Positions 1 to 6,027 of a stretch of 6,073 bases of DNA are shown one piece after another (the first letter of the stretch is position 1; each line of letters opens with the position of its first letter). Source of the stretch: Methanobacteriota archaeon (GTDB taxonomy: Archaea; Thermoplasmatota; Poseidoniia; Poseidoniales; Poseidoniaceae); the NCBI GenBank assembly GCA_002697705.1, contig NZXL01000067.1:10402-16474 (forward strand). The letters run 5' to 3'. Both the position numbers and the translations under genes were made by a program. The notes beneath the pieces are model-generated. The model was not told the origin of the DNA, ran no database searches, and saw nothing but the letters and a program-made list of their open reading frames with translations.

Positions 1-906
1 TCAGGAATTGCATTATTTGTAGTCTCAAGTCAAAACTCAAAATTAAAACCTAAGAATAGATGTTATTCTCATGGATTTGCTACTAGAGTAATTTCAAAGT
101 TATCATTTGATGATGGGGAAGAACTCCGTATAATCGCAGTATGGAAACCGTTCAATAACGCTAAGAAAATATTTGTTGACCAATTATCATCGACCAATAC
201 CGCAATGCTAGATTCAAAGCATCCGATTGGGAGTTCAATATGCACTCCAAAACAAACTTCAGGCCATGGACGAAGAGGTAGAACTTGGATAGATACCACA
301 AAATCATTTGCTGGTTCTTGGAAATTATTTGATTCCTCAACACAGATGGACCCAGGATTTATCCAAATACTGGCTGGAATCTGTGTCAAAGATGCAATTT
401 CATCTTTACTAGATGAACATGATTTTGAAAAAATTCTACTCAAATGGCCTAATGACTTACTGGTCTATGACTCAAAGAAATGGAAGAAAGTTTGTGGAAT
501 CTTAGTAGAATCAAGAACTTCTGGCGACAATACTTCAGTAGTATTAGGAATTGGAATTAATTTGTCTGGTTCGGAAAATAGTAATCATGATTTTGAAATG
601 GGATTTCTGGATTCTTTTTCTAAACAAATTACTTTTGATGATTTAACCTCTGCAATCGATGCCTCTTTGGCGTCAAATTTTGAAAATAAACATGCGATTT
701 CTGATCGAAACAAAGACGATTTATTAATTCGAATCAATGATGAAGTGAAAAATACTTTTACGGAGTTAAAGAATCCTTTCTATAGAAATATAGAAGTTGG
801 TTTTAAGTGCATTTTAAGCAACGGAAAAATGGAAATTTTTGGCCCAGATAGTGAACTTTTTACAATCGATGATGGGGAATCATTAGAATGGAGAAATTTC
901 AGTTGA
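1..906 (+). CDS. birA: Biotin--protein ligase (BirA/BPL catalytic domain), 5' end outside window
   Basis: This enzyme would activate biotin with ATP to biotinyl-AMP and transfer it to a lysine of a carboxylase carrier protein in the cytoplasm. The frame has no stop from base 1 to the TGA at 904-906, giving 301 visible residues. Catalytic-domain motifs appear in the usual order: SSTN (63-66), GHGRRGRTW of the biotin/ATP loop (88-96), KWPND (148-152), K-V-CGIL (163-168) and GIGINL (183-188). A short C-terminal segment rich in predicted strand follows. The ATG at 205 cannot be the true start, because it lies just after the SSTN motif. No ATG, GTG or TTG occurs in frame before it, so the start is upstream of the window. 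About 55 residues precede the catalytic domain. They do not look like the DNA-binding winged helix of repressor-type BirA, and I do not recognise them. The 3' end overlaps the convergent gene by 8 bases. Family assignment is secure; the N-terminal part is not understood. Confidence 0.88.
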   Translation, partial: SGIALFVVSSQNSKLKPKNRCYSHGFATRVISKLSFDDGEELRIIAVWKPFNNAKKIFVDQLSSTNTAMLDSKHPIGSSICTPKQTSGHGRRGRTWIDTTKSFAGSWKLFDSSTQMDPGFIQILAGICVKDAISSLLDEHDFEKILLKWPNDLLVYDSKKWKKVCGILVESRTSGDNTSVVLGIGINLSGSENSNHDFEMGFLDSFSKQITFDDLTSAIDASLASNFENKHAISDRNKDDLLIRINDEVKNTFTELKNPFYRNIEVGFKCILSNGKMEIFGPDSELFTIDDGESLEWRNFS

Positions 907-1402
907 GTTCAGCATCGATTGGCTCAACAGATTTTTCTTCTTTCCTCTTATAGATTCCAAATGAAAGAATTAGTGCCCCTAATGGGTAAACCATGAAATC
1001 TAGCATTAGCGATCTTTGAACGTCAATTAGGACTTCTCCTTCAACAACACCATCCGATGCTCCAACTTCGACAATAACAAGATGTTTTCCCCCCTCTTTT
1101 GCTGTGAATTCAAATTCATAATCGTCAATATCGCCAACAGGGGTTAACAGATATTCCTCAAGACCAACATAAACTGTAACATAAACAAAATTAGCAGTTT
1201 CGATATCTAAATCTATCAATAATTTATCATTCTTCATCAGAATCGCACTTTTCTCTAGTACAGCTGTTTCTCCGTCTTCGCTTGCTAGTATCTCAGAATC
1301 GACCCATGCATGCATGACAAAACCGGCTACTAGAATTGAAATCCCCACAAGTATGAAGACATCGCTGACCTTCATTGCTTCAGCGGTACCTCCACCTGCC
1401 AT
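899..1402 (-). CDS. Membrane protein with two transmembrane segments and an external beta-rich domain, function unknown
   Basis: I do not recognise this protein. Read from the ATG at 1402 it has 167 residues. There is a hydrophobic segment at about 12-33 (signal anchor), an acidic, strand-rich region at about 34-131 that probably lies outside the cell, a second hydrophobic segment at about 133-151, and a charged cytoplasmic tail beginning YKRKEEK. The middle part alternates hydrophobic and polar residues, as in a small beta-sandwich, but has no catalytic or metal-binding motif that I can see. The start is uncertain. A TTG at 1426 would add eight residues. An ATG at 1375 (MKVSDVF...) would begin right before the first membrane segment and has a GGAGGT about 12 bases upstream. 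The gene follows pop5 on the same strand after 36 bases, so co-transcription is likely, but that gives no clue to function. Confidence 0.72.
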   Translation of the reverse strand: MAGGGTAEAMKVSDVFILVGISILVAGFVMHAWVDSEILASEDGETAVLEKSAILMKNDKLLIDLDIETANFVYVTVYVGLEEYLLTPVGDIDDYEFEFTAKEGGKHLVIVEVGASDGVVEGEVLIDVQRSLMLDFMVYPLGALILSFGIYKRKEEKSVEPIDAELN

Positions 1403-1438
1403 GTATAGGCGTGGGTAATTTAACAAATGAATGTGTTC

Positions 1439-1837
1439 CTATCTTTTACGCTTAGGCTTTTCAAGGTTCAATCTATCTCTAACCAATCTAATCTTGCCAC
1501 TCATAGTCAAACTTTCCATTCCATAATTAGAGATATTAGTTTCTTGGCTCAGTAGTTCTCTAAATTTTTGACTACTTTCCAATGGAACTTCCACAATACC
1601 TAATCCAAAAGGCGAACTTATTAATTTGGGAATTAACTCTAGTTGAGATTCATCAGACTTTTTATCGCTACCTGAGTGGACAAAGTCCATCAAACGTAAC
1701 TTTTTAGGAAATTCAAATTCCAAACTTATCTTAGTAAGGATTTTTTCAATCTCCTTACGTGCGGTATGGTTTGCATCAATGGCAATACCAAACCATCGCC
1801 TCTTACCCCTTAGAGCCTTGGAAAGACGCTTGGCCAT
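1439..1837 (-). CDS. rnp2: Ribonuclease P protein component 2 (Pop5/Rnp2 family)
   Basis: Probable protein subunit of archaeal RNase P, which removes the 5' leader from pre-tRNA. Pop5 pairs with Rpp30 (Rnp3) to support the catalytic domain of the RNA. The 132-residue length fits archaeal Pop5. The visible family pattern is a basic start leading into the first strand (RGKRRWFGIAID, 10-21), a helix (about 24-38), a central strand, a G-L-G-I-V-E-V strand (78-84), a helix starting SSQKFRELL (88-96), and the closing T-M-SGKIRLVRDR (111-122) that corresponds to the SGTI-type last strand. The C-terminus is very basic (KPKRKR), suiting RNA contact. A serine- and charge-rich stretch at about 54-66 probably forms a loop. 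The start is the ATG at 1837; the AAGGAG upstream lies 17 bases away, too far for a normal ribosome binding site. Assignment rests on pattern recognition, not a search. Another small RNA-binding protein is the main alternative. Confidence 0.66.
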   Translation of the reverse strand: MAKRLSKALRGKRRWFGIAIDANHTARKEIEKILTKISLEFEFPKKLRLMDFVHSGSDKKSDESQLELIPKLISSPFGLGIVEVPLESSQKFRELLSQETNISNYGMESLTMSGKIRLVRDRLNLEKPKRKR

Positions 1838-1922
1838 AATATCCGCACAAAGTACTCCTTCAATACATTTCTTTGAATAACATCAAAACATAACCGCATC
1901 TGGGGTGTTTGAACGTGGTAAT

Positions 1923-3299
1923 ATGGAGGAGGAGAGTTTGCATGAAAGTGAATCCAATCCAGAATTGGAATCTCTGAAGAATGTTGAAACCTCTCTTTGG
2001 AAACTATTGAAAACCTTGCTTTCACCAAAAACTATGCCGCATATAGTTATGATTTCAATACTGGCGATAATACTCCATATTCTTGCAAGTAGTGATTCAC
2101 TTACTAACATTACAGCGGTCATTTTCATAAGTTTGAGCATGGGGTATTCCATAACTGCAATAGGCTCTAAAAATGAAAGAATAAGGAATTGGACTATTGC
2201 TCAACCGGAAAACGCTAATGAAGGTGATAGCAAGGCTATGAAATTCATTAAAAAATTCAAGATCTGTGTCTTCCCTCTTAGCGTATCTTTAATTTCTACT
2301 ATTTTGATAATCACCTTATTTGGAGAAAATGGATTGATTCCGCAAGTATATGATTTAATTCCTGTGTTTTTAGGTTCTTTATTCGTACTTTGGGCAATTA
2401 TTCAAGGAATTTCTTTCGGCACCTGGGCATCTTCATTATCAGCCAATAAGACCAAGAAAAAAGGTGCAATTTCAAACCTAAAGGTTTCTACTACTTTTAA
2501 TGGACTTGTTTTGATGGGTTTTTCGATATTAGCAGTTGGAATTTTTCAATTCTTCAAAGACCCATCTTCCGCACCACTCGAAATAATATTTGGCAACTGG
2601 GCTTACTTATTTTTGATAGCCATACTATACATTTCAACCAGTGCGTGGACATGGAAATTAAGAACGCTTGGAGAAAAAAATCAAAGTCTTAACTCGTTTT
2701 CTAATAGATGGACTTTGATCTGTCATATCTTTTTATCATGGCACATTTTAACAATCTGGAGGCAGAACTTCATGTCTCCAAATTCAATTGAGATATTTAT
2801 TGAAGAATTAATTCTAATGATATTTACTGTTTTTATGGCAATATGGTCGCTAACATCTAAAGGATACGCTACAAAATTCAGATTATTAGATGAACAAAAT
2901 TCCTTACCTTGGGGTCTTGCCTTCGGCTATGCATATGCAGGAAGCGTCGCCATGTTGACCAATGTCTTCGATGAGATTACAACTGTTATGACAATCGGAC
3001 ACACCGTAGTGGTTATCACCGTGATATATGTTTACAGAAAGGTTCTCATCAATGTGTTCTCCAAACATGATGACGGTGTTCTTATGAGGAGGCTAGCGGC
3101 CAATATTGAAGTAAAAACTGAAGAAACCGAGGATGATGAATCGGACATAGAAGAAACCGTTACCGAGATTGAAATAGATGTTGATGACTCTGAAGATGAG
3201 GATTGGCAAGAGGACTCAGATGTGGACTGGGAAAAAGAAGGTGATGACAAAACAATCAGTAGTGATGTCGAATGGGAAGAGACCATTGAATTGGATTAG
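1923..3299 (+). CDS. Polytopic membrane protein with about ten spans and an acidic C-terminal tail, function unknown
   Basis: I do not recognise this 458-residue protein. After a hydrophilic N-terminus of about 40 residues, hydrophobic segments fall at roughly 37-57, 60-82, 107-128, 138-164, 184-209, 215-240, 256-275, 283-308, 322-343 and 347-375, giving about ten membrane spans with short loops. No transporter signature, charged intramembrane motif or nucleotide-binding motif is evident. The last 61 residues (3114-3296) contain 32 Asp/Glu and only 3 Lys, and include three tryptophan-centred acidic repeats. The tail should be cytoplasmic if the N-terminus is also inside and the span count is even. 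I chose the ATG at 1923 over an in-frame GTG at 1905, which would add only six residues. The gene is divergent from pop5, and its TAG overlaps the stop of the convergent FtsZ-family gene by four bases. Confidence 0.78.
   Translation: MEEESLHESESNPELESLKNVETSLWKLLKTLLSPKTMPHIVMISILAIILHILASSDSLTNITAVIFISLSMGYSITAIGSKNERIRNWTIAQPENANEGDSKAMKFIKKFKICVFPLSVSLISTILIITLFGENGLIPQVYDLIPVFLGSLFVLWAIIQGISFGTWASSLSANKTKKKGAISNLKVSTTFNGLVLMGFSILAVGIFQFFKDPSSAPLEIIFGNWAYLFLIAILYISTSAWTWKLRTLGEKNQSLNSFSNRWTLICHIFLSWHILTIWRQNFMSPNSIEIFIEELILMIFTVFMAIWSLTSKGYATKFRLLDEQNSLPWGLAFGYAYAGSVAMLTNVFDEITTVMTIGHTVVVITVIYVYRKVLINVFSKHDDGVLMRRLAANIEVKTEETEDDESDIEETVTEIEIDVDDSEDEDWQEDSDVDWEKEGDDKTISSDVEWEETIELD
3114..3296 (+). 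repeat. Acidic tail with three tryptophan-centred repeats within the polytopic membrane protein
   Basis: Within the coding sequence, three short units share the pattern Ser, acidic, any, acidic, Trp, then Glu/Gln and Glu/Lys: SEDEDWQE (3189-3212), SDVDWEK (3216-3236) and SDVEWEE (3261-3281). They lie in a 61-residue region with 32 acidic residues. Codon choice differs among the units (GTG/GTC, GAC/GAA), so they are not recent perfect DNA duplications. Conservation of Trp in an otherwise disordered-looking acidic tail suggests a short linear binding motif. Confidence 0.6.
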
Positions 3300-4237
3300 T
3301 CTTCAGATTTAATTCCAGACAAAAGAGTAACTACACGCATGGTGTTAGCTAAATCCTCACTAACTCTGGCTCCAAGAATAACTTGCGCATCACGGTCTAA
3401 TGCTTCTGTGAATAACTGTGCTACAGAGTCAACTTGATTCAATGTCATCCCCAAACCCCCTTCTATTTGAATGAGACAACCCTTTGCCCCTCCAACATCT
3501 AAAGCGGCTAAAGGTGCCATCATTGCTGAATGTAAAATCCCCTTAGGGTCATTAGGGTCTCCAACTCCAACAAGCAAGGTAGCATTACCCTCTTGTTCGA
3601 CAATTGCACGTAAATCCATTAAGTCCAAATTTATCAAACCCATTCGAAGTAAAGTTCTAACTAGACCATCTACCAAATCTTCAACCCATTCAGCACCCAT
3701 CTGCCAAGAGCGCCCCTTTTCTCTAGCCTGTCTTACCAATCTTTCAAGTGAAAGCCTTACTGTGACGTGGGCAACTTTTTGAAGGCGTTCGATTCCTTCA
3801 TCTGCGATCTTTCTTCGTGTTTCTTGGATGTCAAAAGGCAATGCTGCTACTGCGATGACTATAGCGCCAGACTGGCGTGCTTGGCGCGCAAATTCATGGG
3901 CTGCGCCTGTACCTGTCCCACCGCCCATTCCAGTCAACAATAGAACCAATTCCACAGGCTCCAAGATTTTGCGAACGATAGTAGAAGAACTCCTCATCCT
4001 TTGTTCTGCAAGCGGAGGAAGTGCTGCACATCCAAGTTTGTCAACAGCAGTACCCAAGCGCAAGATGCGAGCGTCGGGACAATCCTCAAAACTTGAATCA
4101 TCAGCATCGATAAGGAGAACATCAGCGCCACCATCGGAGCGTTTCCAAGCACCTTTAGCCCAAGAACAACCCAAACTACCAACGCCGGCAATCAGGATTT
4201 GAGATGACTCCATCAGATGTAGGGCTTTGACGAACAT
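3296..4237 (-). CDS. Divergent FtsZ-family (tubulin/FtsZ superfamily) GTPase without C-terminal tail
   Basis: FtsZ-superfamily protein of 313 residues that would bind GTP and polymerise at or near the membrane or in the cytoplasm. Motifs in order from the ATG at 4237: first strand and phosphate loop ILIAGVGSLGC (14-24), LIDADD (42-47), the tubulin signature GMGGGTGTGAA (103-113), the T7 loop NLDLMD (203-208, the NxDxxD element that completes the neighbouring subunit's GTPase site), GGLGMTL (260-266), and AQVILGARVSEDL (284-296) near the end of the C-terminal domain. Several canonical residues are changed: the GxxNA Asn of the first loop is Ser, the T3 GAGxNP is GCAALP, and the PND guanine contact reads RLSLERL. 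The protein stops about ten residues after the last strand, so there is no linker or conserved tail. An ATG at 4213 and a TTG at 4240 are alternative starts. The gene lies 21 bases after the TPR gene, probably in one transcript. The coding sequence looks richer in G+C than its neighbours. Confidence 0.9.
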   Translation of the reverse strand: MFVKALHLMESSQILIAGVGSLGCSWAKGAWKRSDGGADVLLIDADDSSFEDCPDARILRLGTAVDKLGCAALPPLAEQRMRSSSTIVRKILEPVELVLLLTGMGGGTGTGAAHEFARQARQSGAIVIAVAALPFDIQETRRKIADEGIERLQKVAHVTVRLSLERLVRQAREKGRSWQMGAEWVEDLVDGLVRTLLRMGLINLDLMDLRAIVEQEGNATLLVGVGDPNDPKGILHSAMMAPLAALDVGGAKGCLIQIEGGLGMTLNQVDSVAQLFTEALDRDAQVILGARVSEDLANTMRVVTLLSGIKSED

Positions 4238-4258
4238 CAATGAACTTTAGCGTTGATT

Positions 4259-4573
4259 TCATTCAACATAGCGCAGATATCTTCTTCTGGCGTCTCTTGC
4301 CCAAGCATTATCAGGCTCCAACTCTAAAACTCGATTATAGTACTCTATTGCTGTTTCAAATTCAGAAAGGTGTCTTCCATAAAGATGGCCTAGATTGGAA
4401 AGTACTGGTATGCATTCTTCGTCTTCGCTTAGCATTTCAAGCAATAATTTCTCTGCAGCACCAAGATTATTTCTTAGCATCATATCTTCTGCTTTATCTA
4501 AATTTTCGAGTTGTTCTAGGGTTAAATCATAGGTATTCTCAAACGGCGTATCCATGAGACTCAAACAGCCCAT
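4259..4573 (-). CDS. Small TPR-repeat protein
   Basis: Protein of 104 residues made almost wholly of tetratricopeptide-type helical repeats, which usually act as protein-binding scaffolds. The first repeat spans about 26-56 (LDKAEDMMLRNNLGAAEKLL and on). The second spans about 57-88, with the pattern LGHLYGR...F..AIEYYNRVLELEPDN and its typical LELEPDN end. A capping helix (AWARDARRRYLRYVE) closes the chain. There is no signal peptide or membrane segment, so it is likely cytoplasmic. Starts considered are ATG 4573, ATG 4555 (six residues shorter, MDTPFEN...) and TTG 4600. I prefer 4573 because a TATA-like element at 4601-4614 would place transcription start just before it. It is the first gene of a probable two-gene transcript with the FtsZ-family gene, and may supply a binding partner for it; that link is inference from position only. 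Confidence 0.78.
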   Translation of the reverse strand: MGCLSLMDTPFENTYDLTLEQLENLDKAEDMMLRNNLGAAEKLLLEMLSEDEECIPVLSNLGHLYGRHLSEFETAIEYYNRVLELEPDNAWARDARRRYLRYVE

Positions 4574-4600
4574 AATGACTTCACATTTCAATCCATCCAA

Positions 4601-4614
4601 GATATAGTTTAAAG
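4601..4614 (-). promoter_or_regulatory. Candidate archaeal TATA box for the TPR-FtsZ transcript
   Basis: On the minus strand the sequence reads CTTTAAACTATATC. TTTAAA and TATAT are both close to archaeal box A. With the usual spacing of about 25 bases, transcription would start at about 4578-4585, only 5-12 bases before the ATG at 4573, as in nearly leaderless archaeal messages. Recognised by eye only. Confidence 0.4.
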
Positions 4615-4638
4615 TTCATTTAGAAGCCAAAAACGCAC

Positions 4639-4652
4639 CCTTATAAATATTA
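4639..4652 (+). promoter_or_regulatory. TATA-like element in the divergent gap
   Basis: CCTTATAAATATTA is the best TATA-like match in the 4574-4754 gap. On the plus strand it would start transcription near 4671, leaving a leader of about 84 bases before the ATG at 4755. Being nearly symmetrical, it could also serve the minus strand. A second plus-strand candidate, TTTAAA at 4712-4717, would give a leader of about 15 bases. The rest of the gap shows no hairpin or terminator that I can support. Confidence 0.4.
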
Positions 4653-4754
4653 TTTTTGACAAATAAAAAACGCTACACTGCGAAAGAATTTTGTTATTTG
4701 TTTCGACAATGTTTAAAGGGTTCATACGAGTGGAAAGATTACTTGGGTGTGTCA

Positions 4755-5579
4755 ATGTTGCGCAAGCCTTTTTCAATACGTGTCGTATTGATACTGACTC
4801 TATCGATATTTTTGCTTGCCCCAAGCATAGTTTCTTCGTCCCACTTAGGCATTGGAGGAGAGCAAATAAACTCTCAAGATGGAAGTACAATTAATGATGT
4901 CGCCAAAGAAGGATGTCTTTGCCATAATGCTGTTGCAGACAATACTGTTCAGATAATTCTTGATGATGTCCCGTATTCATGGATCGCTGGAGAATCTTAT
5001 GAAATGACTCTTCAAATCATAGGCGGGCCACCCGCAGCATCTCCTTACACTGCTGGATTTTCGATGAGAGTTAGTGCTGGCGAATTATCAGGAGATACAT
5101 CTCAAAATTGGGAAAATGACGTCATGACTTTGACTCACACCGGAGACAGCGCAGGAGTTTCTGACCGTGCATGGGTATTGACATGGGTCGCACCAGCAAC
5201 AGACAGCGGTGCTGTTAATTTCTGGATTACCGGCAACTCGGTTAACGGCGACCAAGGCCCAGGAGATGACGATAAGTGGAATCAACTTCTATTCTCAATG
5301 CAAGAAGGCAATGATGCCACAACTGCGCTTGGAAAAAGAACCCTATTTGCTGGTGATGGTAATGTAAGCCCACCTGAGCCTGAAGAAACTGGAGTAGATC
5401 TAAAACACATGGGTGCAGAATTTAGAGCACACGTTCTGGGCCTACTCGGTTTTGGAGCGGTTCTTGCTGTAATTTTATTCGCTGGATTGATGCTAAGATA
5501 TAGTTTCTCAACATCATACAAAGGAAGAAGTAATCAACTTAGATTAAGATATAAAATCAGAAGAAGAGGTGATCAGTGA
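4755..5579 (+). CDS. Secreted, membrane-anchored protein with CXCH motif and choice-of-anchor V/Reeler-like domain
   Basis: Protein of 274 residues from the ATG at 4755. A basic N-terminus (MLRKPFSIR) and a hydrophobic run to about residue 27 form a signal peptide, so the body is extracytoplasmic. The motif GCLCHN follows (Cys54, Cys56, His57), then a beta-rich domain (about 63-185) with Y-x-W-x-AGESYEMTL, AGFSMRV, AWVLTWVAP and VNFWITGNSVNGDQGPGDDD. This pattern recalls the choice-of-anchor V/Reeler-like family, whose members usually carry CXXCH before the domain. A proline/glutamate linker (about 206-212), one membrane span (about 224-248) and a strongly basic cytoplasmic tail end the chain. 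The motif might bind heme, another metal, or form a disulfide; I cannot tell which. An upstream in-frame TTG at 4656 would put 33 polar residues before the signal peptide and is rejected. It is the first gene of an operon with the next two. Confidence 0.8.
   Translation: MLRKPFSIRVVLILTLSIFLLAPSIVSSSHLGIGGEQINSQDGSTINDVAKEGCLCHNAVADNTVQIILDDVPYSWIAGESYEMTLQIIGGPPAASPYTAGFSMRVSAGELSGDTSQNWENDVMTLTHTGDSAGVSDRAWVLTWVAPATDSGAVNFWITGNSVNGDQGPGDDDKWNQLLFSMQEGNDATTALGKRTLFAGDGNVSPPEPEETGVDLKHMGAEFRAHVLGLLGFGAVLAVILFAGLMLRYSFSTSYKGRSNQLRLRYKIRRRGDQ
5566..5574 (+). promoter_or_regulatory. Strong Shine-Dalgarno sequence setting the start of the 5579 gene
   Basis: GAGGTGATC is an uninterrupted nine-base complement to the conserved 3' end of 16S rRNA. 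It ends four bases before the ATG at 5579, and its GAGG core is nine bases away. It lies inside the last codons of the preceding gene (encoding the final RRGDQ region), and the stop and start overlap as TGATG, so translation of the two genes is probably coupled. Confidence 0.75.
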
Positions 5580-6022
5580 TGGATGATATGATTACCAATT
5601 TACTTCGAGATGTTGCCAAAGGAAAGGTCAGCGTAGAAGATGCTAGATTGGCATTGGAAGACGCTACATTAACCGAGGAACAACTAGAATCTGCAATAGA
5701 GAAGGGTGTTTTCAAGGAAGCTGAGATGGGCAGTATTGTAAGTGCTACTCTAGCACCATCCGGTGCATCTTACCTCACGATGTTCTTTTTCGTATGGGGA
5801 ATCTTTTGGGCGTGCTATTGGTTCTTCTCTCTAATCTATGGGCTAGCAAAAGATTGGGACCAAAGACAATTGGCATTCCATATGGCAATGGGCATTACCA
5901 CTTTGATTTTCATGGGATTGGTTTACTTGAAGTTCATCTTACCCGACACAATCATTGTCAAGAACGCGATTAACAAATTCATACCAGAGCACCAGAAGGA
6001 TTGGAAGGAGTACAAGTGGTGA
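5579..6022 (+). CDS. Two-span membrane protein with helical cytoplasmic N-terminal domain, function unknown
   Basis: I do not recognise this 147-residue protein. The first 55 residues are charged and helical, reading as two short helices (MITNLLRDVAKGKVSVEDARL; TEEQLESAIEKGVF). This resembles the small helical modules found at the ends of many membrane proteins but has no specific signature. Two hydrophobic segments follow at about 65-89 (aromatic-rich: MFFFVWGIFWACYWFF) and 98-121, then a charged, Trp-containing end (WKEYKW). The even span number puts both ends on one side, probably the cytoplasm. The start at ATG 5579 is chosen over the GTG at 5576 because of the strong ribosome binding site and the TGATG junction. 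Tight coupling to the CXCH protein and to the next gene suggests a subunit of the same membrane complex; a redox role is only a guess from that neighbour. Confidence 0.8.
   Translation: MDDMITNLLRDVAKGKVSVEDARLALEDATLTEEQLESAIEKGVFKEAEMGSIVSATLAPSGASYLTMFFFVWGIFWACYWFFSLIYGLAKDWDQRQLAFHMAMGITTLIFMGLVYLKFILPDTIIVKNAINKFIPEHQKDWKEYKW
6005..6010 (+). promoter_or_regulatory. Ribosome binding site before the last, truncated gene
   Basis: AAGGAG ends eight bases before a GTG at 6019 that overlaps the TGA of the preceding gene (GTGA), and 17 bases before the in-frame ATG at 6028. A second possible site, GGTGA at 6018-6022, lies five bases before that ATG. The sequence alone does not settle which start is used. 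Confidence 0.45.
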
Positions 6023-6027
6023 GCATC

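Noticed and set aside
205..207. ATG at 205 as start of the biotin ligase
   Set aside because: It would cut off the SSTN motif just upstream, and the same frame stays open to base 1.
3032..3286. Minus-strand Ser-rich open frame opposite the acidic tail
   Set aside because: Its serine runs simply mirror the Asp/Glu codons of the real gene on the plus strand.
3471..4202. Long plus-strand open frames opposite the FtsZ-family gene
   Set aside because: They are antisense to a gene with clear motifs, have low-complexity Ser/Pro/Ala-rich translations and no family signature.
3296..4237. CetZ or true tubulin instead of FtsZ for the GTPase gene
   Set aside because: The NLDLMD T7 loop and AQVILGARVSEDL near the end follow the FtsZ pattern more closely; a tree would be needed to settle the subfamily.
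4629..4672. Repeated AAAAACGC in the divergent gap (about 4629-4636 and 4665-4672)
   Set aside because: Two eight-base copies in AT-rich sequence can occur by chance, and I see no further copies or symmetry to support an operator.
4656..4754. Extended start (TTG 4656) for the CXCH protein
   Set aside because: It would place 33 polar residues before a normal signal peptide; the ATG at 4755 begins directly with a basic signal-peptide N-terminus.
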